The notes below the pieces were generated by a model, which saw nothing but the letters and a program-made list of their open reading frames with translations, made no database searches and had not been told where the DNA came from. Shown here piece after piece: positions 1 through 5,920 of a stretch of 6,887 bases of DNA; within the stretch, counting starts at the first letter, position 1; every line of letters begins with the position of its first letter. The position numbers and the translations under genes were made by a program. Origin of the DNA: Porphyrobacter sp. UBA7686 (GTDB lineage Bacteria > Pseudomonadota > Alphaproteobacteria > Sphingomonadales > Sphingomonadaceae); contig DLGU01000175.1 in the NCBI GenBank assembly GCA_002482865.1, positions 8,101 to 14,987 of the forward strand, given 5' to 3'.

Positions 1-230
1 TTGAACGCGGTCACGGCCAGCGGCACGTCCTGCACGTTTTCGGCATCCTTGGTCTTGGTGCCGGTGACGAGGATTTCGTTGATGGTGTCGAGCGCGCTGG
101 TCGATTCTTCCTGCGCGGGGGCTTCAGCGTCCTGCGCGTGGGCAGCGACGGGAAGAAGGGCGGCGGTGGTGACGAGCAGCGCCAGTTTGCCGAGCCGGAG
201 GTGGCTCGGCAGGGATTGTGCGATCTTCAT
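1..230 (-). CDS. TonB-dependent outer-membrane receptor, N-terminal part (runs off left edge)
   Basis: Reading leftwards from the ATG at 230-228, 76 codons are visible and the frame stays open to the window edge. The product begins with a signal peptide: basic residues up to Lys15, a hydrophobic core around residues 16-30 (KLALLVTTAALLPVAA), and a likely cleavage site AHA|QD after residue 32. A short acidic linker follows, then NEILVTGTKTKDAENVQDVP at residues 51-70. This is the typical 'E-I-x-V-T-G-T ... x-Q-D-V-P-x-x-V-T-A-F' entry into the plug domain of TonB-dependent receptors. Such proteins are outer-membrane beta-barrels that import siderophores, vitamin B12, glycans or other scarce substrates using TonB/ExbBD energy. 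The substrate cannot be told because the barrel is outside the window. The start is supported by AGGGAGAG seven bases upstream (238-245 on the plus strand). The gene lies downstream of glnD in the same direction but across a 117-base gap, so it probably has its own promoter. Confidence 0.88.
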   Translation of the reverse strand, partial: MKIAQSLPSHLRLGKLALLVTTAALLPVAAHAQDAEAPAQEESTSALDTINEILVTGTKTKDAENVQDVPLAVTAF

Positions 231-347
231 GTTATAACTCTCCCTGAGTTGAGGGCCGCCCCCATAGCAATACGTTTCGGGATTGCAACCTATCGCGCGA
301 AAGGCACGCTAAGTTCTTCAAATGCCGCTATCTTCAAGCGTTTGCAG
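231..347 (-). promoter_or_regulatory. Intergenic region upstream of the TonB-dependent receptor; tentative promoter
   Basis: This 117-base gap separates the glnD stop from the receptor start. It is visibly more AT-rich than the flanking genes, as expected of a promoter region. On the minus strand it carries AGGGAGAG (238-245) as the receptor's ribosome-binding site. A possible sigma-70-like pair is TTGCAA (283-288) and TATGGG (261-266) with a 16-base spacer. The -10 match is poor, so the assignment is a guess from spacing and position. No Fur box or other recognisable operator was seen, and no convincing terminator for glnD. Confidence 0.3.
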
Positions 348-3110
348 TTACGCTTTTTCGAGCTGCCTTTGGCGCTGGTCGCTGGCGGCGGCGAGCAGGG
401 CGGCCTCGATTTCAGCGAGGCGTTCGGGCGCCTTGATCTTGGCGGCGGTCAGATCCGTCACATAGAATGTATCCGCCGCAGCCTCGCCATAGGCGGTGAT
501 ATGCGCCGAATGGACGATGAGGTTGGCCTTGTAGAGCGCGTGGGCCAGCCGGTTGAGCAGTGCCGGACGGTCGCGCGCGGTCACTTCGATCACGGTGAAG
601 TGGTTTGAGGCGTCATTGTCGAACCCGACGCGCGGCGCAACATCGAAGGCCTTGGCGCGCGAATGGGCGAGCGGGCGGGCGGCGAGCTTGGGCACCAGTT
701 CAACCTTCGCGAGCAGGGCGTCGCGGATGCCTTTCTCGATCCGGGCCATCTGCGCAGCTTCACGGAACGGCTGGGCATTGTGGTCCTGCACCAGAAAGTT
801 ATCGACGGCATAGCCGCTGCGCGCGGTGTGAATGCGCGCGTCGATGATGTTCGCGCCGGCCAAGTGGATGCCGCCCGCCATGCGGTAGAACAGGCCGGGG
901 TGGTCCGCCGCGATCACGCTGACGCGGGTCGCACCGCGGGTTTCGTCAACCTCGCACCGGATCGACAGCGCCTCGCCCGCAGCATCGGCGGCATCGTATT
1001 GGGTGAGGTTTCCGGCGATGATGTCTTCGGGTTCGGCGATCCAATAGGCATCGCCCAGCAGCGCGCCGATGCTGTTGACCAAGTGATCTGCGTCCCCGCC
1101 CAGCAGTCGCGCCACGGCGTCTTTCTTGGCTGTGACCCGCGCCTTGCGTCCGTTGCCCTTGTGCCCCAGCCGCAGCCGTTCCTGCGCGGCGTCGTAAAGC
1201 TCGCCGAGCAGCTGGCCCTTCCAGCTGTTCCAGGTGCCGGGGCCAACCGCGCGGATATCGACCGCGGTGAGGATCGCGAGGTTGCGCAGGCGTTCGAGGC
1301 TTTGAACTTCGCCGACGAAATCCTCGATGGTCTTGGGATCGGTGAGGTCACGCTTCTGCGCGGTGCGGCTCATCAGCAGGTGTTGCAGCACCAGCCAGGC
1401 GACCAGATCGGTCTCCTTCTCGTCGAGCCCGAAGCGCGGGCACAGATGGTGCGCCACATCCGCGCCGAGCACCGAATGATCGCCCCCGCGCCCCTTGGCG
1501 ATATCGTGCAGCAACACCGCGACATAGAGCGCGCGGCGTGAGGCGAGCTTGGGAAATTCGCGGGTGGCGCGCGGGTGATCGGCTTCCAGCATCCCGCGCT
1601 CAATCTGGCTCAGCAGCCCGATGGCGCGGATCGTGTGCTCGTCGACCGTGTAGTGGTGATACATGTCGAACTGCATCTGTGCATTGACCCGGCCAAAGTC
1701 TGGCACGAAGCGGCCGAACACCCCGGCCTCGTTCATCCAGCGCAGCGCGGTTTCGGGGTCTTTGCGCCCGCTCAGAAGATCAAGGAACAGCGCATTGGCG
1801 CGCTTGTCGCGGCGCAGCTTGCCGTCGATCAGCTTGGCATCGCGCCCAGCCTGGCGCATGGTTTCGGGGTGGACTTCCAGTCCCTCGGCCTCGGCCAGCT
1901 GGAACACTTCGATCAGGCGGACGGGATCGGCGCGGAACCAGTCATCCCCCGGCGCCCGCAGCCGTCCGCCTTCGACGGTATAGCCCTTGAACATCCGTGG
2001 CCGCTGGGTCCAGCCAGCAAAGAACCCGGTGCGCGGGCGCTTTTTGGCGAATTCCTCATCGAGGTGCGCGAGGAACACGCCGGTCAGGCTGCCGACGCGT
2101 TTCACCTGAAGAAAATAGTACTGCATGAACCGCTCGACCGCGCTCTTGCCCGGACGGTCGGCGAACTGCATCCGCTCGGCCACCGCGCGCTGCAAATCGA
2201 AGGTCAGGCGGTCTTCGGCGCGATCCGTGATGAGGTGCATGTGGCAGCGCACCGCCAGCAGAAACCCTTCGGCGCGGCGGAAGCTGCGGTATTCATTGGC
2301 CGTCAGCAGGCCGACATCGACCAGCTGCGCGCCATTATCAACGCGGTGGATATACTTGCCGATCCAGTACAGCGTCTGGAGATCGCGCAAGGCCCCCTTG
2401 CCTTCCTTGATGTTGGGTTCGACCACATAGCGGCTGTCGCCCATGCGCTTGTGCCGCGCATCGCGTTCGGCGAGCTTCTGGGTCAGGAATTGCCGCTCGC
2501 TGCCCTTGACGACATCGTTCCAGAACCGGGCGCGCAATTCCTCGTACAGTGCCTGCTCGCCCCACACCAACCGGCTTTCGAGCAAGGCGGTGCGGATGGT
2601 CAGATCCTCCTTCGCCATGCGCACCGTATCTGCGACCGTGCGGCTCGAATGGCCGACCTTGAGGCCGAGATCCCACAGCAGATAGAGCATCGTCTCGATC
2701 ACCTGCTCACACCACGGCGCGCGCTTGCCCGGGGTGATGAAGGCGACGTCGACGTCCGAATGGGGCGCCATCTCGGCCCGCCCGTATCCGCCAACCGCGA
2801 GGATCGCGAGCCGTTCAGCCTGGGTGGCGTTGGGGGCGGGGTAGATATGCGTGGTGACGTGATCGTGGATCACCCTGAGCAGCTGATCCATCAGGAAGCT
2901 GAAGCCGCCGGTGACATCGTGCCCGGCCGAGGGCGTTTCGGCCAGTCGGCGGGCGAGTTCCGCCCGCCCCGCATCCAGCGCATCGCGCAGCGCCTTGACG
3001 ATCGCAGGGCGCGCACGTTCCCCGTCTGCCTCATGCAGGGCAGCGATTTCCTCGGCCAGCGCGCGTCGATCAATGATCGCGCGCTGGCCGGGGACTCTTC
3101 TGGGGCTCAC
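348..3110 (-). CDS. glnD: Bifunctional [protein-PII] uridylyltransferase / uridylyl-removing enzyme
   Basis: GlnD is the cytoplasmic nitrogen sensor. It uridylylates PII proteins (GlnB/GlnK) when glutamine is low and removes UMP when glutamine is high, thereby controlling glutamine synthetase and NtrC-type regulation. The 920-residue product, a normal family length, has all four domains. The nucleotidyltransferase motif GGYGRAE (107-113) is followed by S118-D119-x-D121, the metal-binding aspartates. A helical PII-uridylyltransferase linker region follows. The HD hydrolase domain shows H482, the H535-D536 pair in LLHDIAKG, and D544-H545. Two C-terminal ACT domains start near 729 (VSVIAADHPGLFYRMAG) and 838 (FTVIEVTARDRPALLNRLA); these are the glutamine-binding modules. 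I chose the GTG at 3110-3108 (then SPRRVPGQRAIIDRRAL). The frame stays open to an ATG at 3248, but that extension lies inside the upstream gene and has shadow-frame composition. No clear Shine-Dalgarno precedes the GTG, which sits 7 bases after the acyl-CoA synthetase stop, so translational coupling is likely. Confidence 0.96.
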   Translation of the reverse strand: MSPRRVPGQRAIIDRRALAEEIAALHEADGERARPAIVKALRDALDAGRAELARRLAETPSAGHDVTGGFSFLMDQLLRVIHDHVTTHIYPAPNATQAERLAILAVGGYGRAEMAPHSDVDVAFITPGKRAPWCEQVIETMLYLLWDLGLKVGHSSRTVADTVRMAKEDLTIRTALLESRLVWGEQALYEELRARFWNDVVKGSERQFLTQKLAERDARHKRMGDSRYVVEPNIKEGKGALRDLQTLYWIGKYIHRVDNGAQLVDVGLLTANEYRSFRRAEGFLLAVRCHMHLITDRAEDRLTFDLQRAVAERMQFADRPGKSAVERFMQYYFLQVKRVGSLTGVFLAHLDEEFAKKRPRTGFFAGWTQRPRMFKGYTVEGGRLRAPGDDWFRADPVRLIEVFQLAEAEGLEVHPETMRQAGRDAKLIDGKLRRDKRANALFLDLLSGRKDPETALRWMNEAGVFGRFVPDFGRVNAQMQFDMYHHYTVDEHTIRAIGLLSQIERGMLEADHPRATREFPKLASRRALYVAVLLHDIAKGRGGDHSVLGADVAHHLCPRFGLDEKETDLVAWLVLQHLLMSRTAQKRDLTDPKTIEDFVGEVQSLERLRNLAILTAVDIRAVGPGTWNSWKGQLLGELYDAAQERLRLGHKGNGRKARVTAKKDAVARLLGGDADHLVNSIGALLGDAYWIAEPEDIIAGNLTQYDAADAAGEALSIRCEVDETRGATRVSVIAADHPGLFYRMAGGIHLAGANIIDARIHTARSGYAVDNFLVQDHNAQPFREAAQMARIEKGIRDALLAKVELVPKLAARPLAHSRAKAFDVAPRVGFDNDASNHFTVIEVTARDRPALLNRLAHALYKANLIVHSAHITAYGEAAADTFYVTDLTAAKIKAPERLAEIEAALLAAASDQRQRQLEKA

Positions 3111-3117
3111 GAGTGGC

Positions 3118-4833
3118 TCACGCGGCGACAGCCTCGGCGGTGAAGCGGGCCTTGACCGTGCGCTTGTCGATCTTCTGGGTGCCGAGGCGCGGCAGGGCCT
3201 CGTTGGTGAACCAGATGTGCTGTTCCAGCGGCACCTTGAAGGGCGCAATCCGTTCGAGCAGGAAGGCGCGCAGGTCAGCAGGCGTGATCGCCGGATGGCC
3301 GTCCTTCATCGCATAGACCGCCGCCGGTACCTCGCCGAAGCGTTCGTCCGGCAGGCCGAACACCGAACATTCGCCGACATCGTCATGGGCGTAGATCGCG
3401 TCCTCGACTTCGATGCACGAGATGTTCTCCCCGCCGCGGATGATGATGTCCTTCTTGCGGTCGACAATGAACAGGTAGGCATCTTCGTCGAGATAGCCGA
3501 GATCGCCGGTGCGGAAGTAGCCAGTGTCGGTAAAGGCGGCCTTGGTGGCTTCCTCGTTCTTCCAGTAGCCGCGGAAATTGGCGACAGAGCGAATGCAGAC
3601 CTCGCCAACCTGACCCTGCGGCAATTCATTGCCAAGATCATCGAGGATCGCGAGATCGACCAAGGGCTTGCTGGCGCGGCCCGTCGAACCGGGCTTGGCG
3701 AGGTAGTTCTCGTTGAAATTGCCGCAGCCCACCGCGTTGGTTTCGGTGAGGCCATAGCCGAGCAGCGGGAAGCCGCCGGGGAAGGCTTCCTTGATCCGGG
3801 TCACGTGTTCCACCGGACGCGGCGCGCCGCCTGCGGCGAAGCTCTTGCAGGCCGACAGATCGTAATTGGCGCGGTCGGGGTGGTTGGCGATTTCGTAGCT
3901 CATCAGCGGCACGCCGACGAAATAGGAGACCTTTTCTTCCGCCATCAGCCGAATCGCGAGGCCCGCGTCCCACTTGGGCATCAGCACCAGCTTGCGCGCG
4001 ATGGCGAAGCTTTGCAGGAACAGCGGGACTTCGCCTGTCACATGGAACAACGGCACGGCAACCAGCGCGCAGGGCTGATCGGTGATGACCTCGCCCCCGC
4101 TTTCGAGATGCACCTTGGCCATCGCCGACTGCGCGACATAGTTCATCACGCCGTTCACGACGCCGCGGTGATCGGACCACGCACCCTTGGATTTGCCCGT
4201 CGAACCCGAGGTGTAGAGGATCGTCGCAATGTCATCCGGGCCGATCTGGCCCAGCATGGCCATGGCCGCGCTGGTGCCTTGCGGCAGCGCCCAAGTGTTG
4301 GCGAGGCCCTCTGACGGGGCATTGCCGTGGCCGAACAGCACGATTTTCGACGGGTGCGCATGGCCATCAAGCCGCGCCGCCCGGCCTTCGTCGGCCAGCA
4401 GCACCTTGCATTCTGCCAGATCGAGCCCGTAGGCCAGCTCCTCGCCCGAGGAGAACCCGTTGAGCAGCGTCGCGCAGCCGCCCGCCATCAGGATGCCCAT
4501 ATAGGCGATCATCCAGTTGGCCGAATTGCGCGCAGCCAGCCCGATGCGGTCGCCCTTGGCAATGCCGTGGTCCTTGACCAGCCCTTCGGCCACGCAGGTC
4601 GCGGCGGCATAGGCCTCGCCAAAGGTCAGGCGGATGTCGCCATCGACCAGGAAGGGCAGATCCTTGTTCTGGTTGGCAAAGTGGGCGAAGTAATGCGCGA
4701 GGCTCGGCGGCGCACCGGCGAAGGCGGGCATCGTCACGCCGTCACGGGTGAAGGGCGCGGTGGCGAACGGCTGGCCTTCAGCGGTGAGGCCGGTCATGAT
4801 CGCTTCGAGCGCATTGTCCAGCTGGGTGGGCAT
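3118..4833 (-). CDS. Acyl-CoA synthetase (AMP-binding, class I adenylate-forming; long-chain fatty-acid--CoA ligase-like)
   Basis: The 571-residue product has the full set of ANL-superfamily motifs. The phosphate-binding loop is ILYTSGSTGKSKG (205-217), the A5 motif is GYGLTETNA (359-367), and the A7/A8 hinge region runs from RTGDLG (441-446) through DRKKDIIIRGGENIS (458-472). The C-terminal catalytic lysine is probably K554 in LGTQKIDKR. Such enzymes adenylate a carboxylic acid with ATP and transfer the acyl group to CoA. A fatty acid is the likeliest substrate, but chain length and specificity cannot be read from these motifs, so no symbol is given. Two details differ from the usual consensus: AWSDHRG follows the P-loop where many relatives have a hydrophobic-Thr-His stretch, and GTQK replaces the usual T-x-x-GK around the lysine. 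The start at 4833 is supported by AGAGAGGA ten bases upstream. An in-frame ATG at 4854 is an alternative that would overlap that site. The gene is followed after 7 bases by glnD, suggesting one transcript. Confidence 0.92.
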   Translation of the reverse strand: MPTQLDNALEAIMTGLTAEGQPFATAPFTRDGVTMPAFAGAPPSLAHYFAHFANQNKDLPFLVDGDIRLTFGEAYAAATCVAEGLVKDHGIAKGDRIGLAARNSANWMIAYMGILMAGGCATLLNGFSSGEELAYGLDLAECKVLLADEGRAARLDGHAHPSKIVLFGHGNAPSEGLANTWALPQGTSAAMAMLGQIGPDDIATILYTSGSTGKSKGAWSDHRGVVNGVMNYVAQSAMAKVHLESGGEVITDQPCALVAVPLFHVTGEVPLFLQSFAIARKLVLMPKWDAGLAIRLMAEEKVSYFVGVPLMSYEIANHPDRANYDLSACKSFAAGGAPRPVEHVTRIKEAFPGGFPLLGYGLTETNAVGCGNFNENYLAKPGSTGRASKPLVDLAILDDLGNELPQGQVGEVCIRSVANFRGYWKNEEATKAAFTDTGYFRTGDLGYLDEDAYLFIVDRKKDIIIRGGENISCIEVEDAIYAHDDVGECSVFGLPDERFGEVPAAVYAMKDGHPAITPADLRAFLLERIAPFKVPLEQHIWFTNEALPRLGTQKIDKRTVKARFTAEAVAA

Positions 4834-4843
4834 GCGGTGATGT

Positions 4844-4851
4844 TCCTCTCT
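4844..4851 (-). promoter_or_regulatory. Ribosome-binding site deciding the acyl-CoA synthetase start
   Basis: On the minus strand this reads AGAGAGGA, ten bases before the ATG at 4833. It is the best purine-rich match upstream of the frame. It favours this start over the in-frame ATG at 4854-4852, which overlaps it and would add seven residues, and over the much longer extension to 4983. Confidence 0.6.
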
Positions 4852-5041
4852 CATTGTTGTTGCGGCCGTCCAGCCGGGGTGCGACCCACGTCCGAATTGC
4901 CTATCCCATTCCGCCCGGCGATCCCGCGCCCCTTCCCCTGCCCCGGATGCTGTGCCAGAAGCGCCAGCGCGACCGGGGCCCAAACTTGTTCGCTTCGGGC
5001 CCGCCGATACGGCATCTCATTGTCAATAAGAGGTTCGCTCC
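4852..5041. promoter_or_regulatory. Divergent intergenic region between the acyl-CoA synthetase and lgt
   Basis: Two divergently transcribed genes begin on either side, so promoters for both strands should lie here, but I cannot identify a convincing -35/-10 pair on either strand. The left part is GC-rich and pyrimidine-heavy on the plus strand (about 4915-4945). The last 40 bases before lgt are more AT-rich. Two copies of the palindrome GGGCCC lie at 4976-4981 and 4997-5002, separated by 15 bases. They could pair as a short six-base stem or be chance in GC-rich DNA. Open frames crossing this region have no protein-like features. Confidence 0.4.
5028..5033 (+). promoter_or_regulatory. Ribosome-binding site for the lgt GTG start
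   Basis: AAGAGG lies eight bases before the GTG at 5042. This well-spaced site supports the non-ATG start, which also gives the expected N-terminus for Lgt. Confidence 0.65.
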
Positions 5042-5920
5042 GTGCTGTCACTACTTGCCGCAAGCATCCCTGCCGATCCGATCTACTGGACCGATCTCGG
5101 CCTCAAACCGGGGATCGAACTCGGGTTCTTTACCCTGCGGTTCTATTCGCTTGCTTACCTGATCGGGGTGATCTTTGCCTATTGGCACACCTCCAAGATG
5201 CTGAAGCAGCCCGGCGCGCCGATGGCGCAGCGCCATGCCGACGATCTGTTCTTCTACTGCACGCTTGGGGTGATTCTCGGTGGGCGGCTAGGTTACGCGA
5301 TGTTCTACGATCAGAGCCTGTGGACCGGCTTTTCGGGCGATGGCTTTGTGACGTGGAAGCTGCTGCGGCTGTGGGATGGCGGGATGAGCTTCCACGGCGG
5401 GCTGGCCGGGGTGACGCTGGCGATGGCTTACGTTGCGTGGCGCGATAAGCTCAATTTCATCCGCGTGGTCGACTATGTCAGCGTCGGGGTGCCGATGGGG
5501 ATGCTGCTCGGTCGGCTCGCGAACTTCGTCAATGGCGAGCTGTGGGGCCGGGTCAGCGATGTGCCTTGGGCGATGGTCTTCCCCCGCGCCGGCGATTTCC
5601 CGCGCCATCCCAGCCAGCTCTATCAGGCGGGGCTTGAAGGGCTGGCGATGCTGGTGATCATGTTGGCGCTGTTCTGGTTCACCCGTGCGCGGTATCGGCC
5701 CGGCCTGTTGGCGGGGGTCTTCACCACCGGCATGGGGGTGTCGCGCTTCGTGAACGAATTTTTCCGCGAGCCGGATCAACAACTGGCTGACTTTGCGGCC
5801 CGGACCGGGCTATCGATGGGACAATGGCTGACTATACCGCTAATCCTGACTGGGTTGATTGTCGTGCTCTACGCGCTGCGGAAGAAGCCGCTGGCGGCGG
5901 GGATCAGCGCGCCAGCTTAA
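5042..5920 (+). CDS. lgt: Prolipoprotein diacylglyceryl transferase
   Basis: Lgt is an inner-membrane enzyme that transfers diacylglyceryl from phosphatidylglycerol to the lipobox cysteine of prolipoproteins, the first step of lipoprotein maturation before LspA and Lnt. The 292-residue product is of normal length and strongly hydrophobic, with several membrane segments (for example around 31-48, 70-86, 145-156, 200-213 and 262-279). It contains the family signature GRLANFVNGELWG at 157-169. Residues matching those known to matter in the E. coli enzyme are present: Y35 (E. coli Y26), H118 in FHGGLAG (H103), R158 (R143), N164-x-E166 in the signature, and R235/E239 in SRFVNEFFREPD (R239/E243). 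It therefore looks fully functional. It starts with GTG, supported by AAGAGG eight bases upstream. It is divergent from the acyl-CoA synthetase and immediately followed by the methyltransferase frame on the same strand. That frame may start inside lgt, so the two are probably co-transcribed. Confidence 0.97.
   Translation: MLSLLAASIPADPIYWTDLGLKPGIELGFFTLRFYSLAYLIGVIFAYWHTSKMLKQPGAPMAQRHADDLFFYCTLGVILGGRLGYAMFYDQSLWTGFSGDGFVTWKLLRLWDGGMSFHGGLAGVTLAMAYVAWRDKLNFIRVVDYVSVGVPMGMLLGRLANFVNGELWGRVSDVPWAMVFPRAGDFPRHPSQLYQAGLEGLAMLVIMLALFWFTRARYRPGLLAGVFTTGMGVSRFVNEFFREPDQQLADFAARTGLSMGQWLTIPLILTGLIVVLYALRKKPLAAGISAPA

Noticed and set aside
336..358. AAGCG...CGCTT short inverted repeat followed by a T-run at the end of glnD
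   Set aside because: The T-run follows the stem only on the plus strand, whereas glnD is transcribed from the minus strand. The stem is five bases, so it is not credible as the glnD terminator.
1575..3143. A 522-codon plus-strand open frame antisense to glnD
   Set aside because: Long antisense frames are expected in high-GC genes with strong third-position GC bias. The minus-strand frame has every GlnD domain; the antisense product has no recognisable motifs.
3111..3248. N-terminal extension of GlnD by 46 residues to an upstream ATG
   Set aside because: The extension lies entirely inside the acyl-CoA synthetase gene and has Arg/Ser/Pro-rich shadow-frame composition. Starting at GTG 3110 gives the normal family length.
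2911..4314. A 467-codon plus-strand open frame antisense to the acyl-CoA synthetase and the start of glnD
   Set aside because: It is a shadow of two well-supported minus-strand genes, spans their junction and shows no family motif.
4834..4983. N-terminal extension of the acyl-CoA synthetase by 50 residues to an ATG at 4983
   Set aside because: The extra residues are low-complexity Gly/Ala/Arg with no family match, and a good ribosome-binding site is placed for the ATG at 4833.
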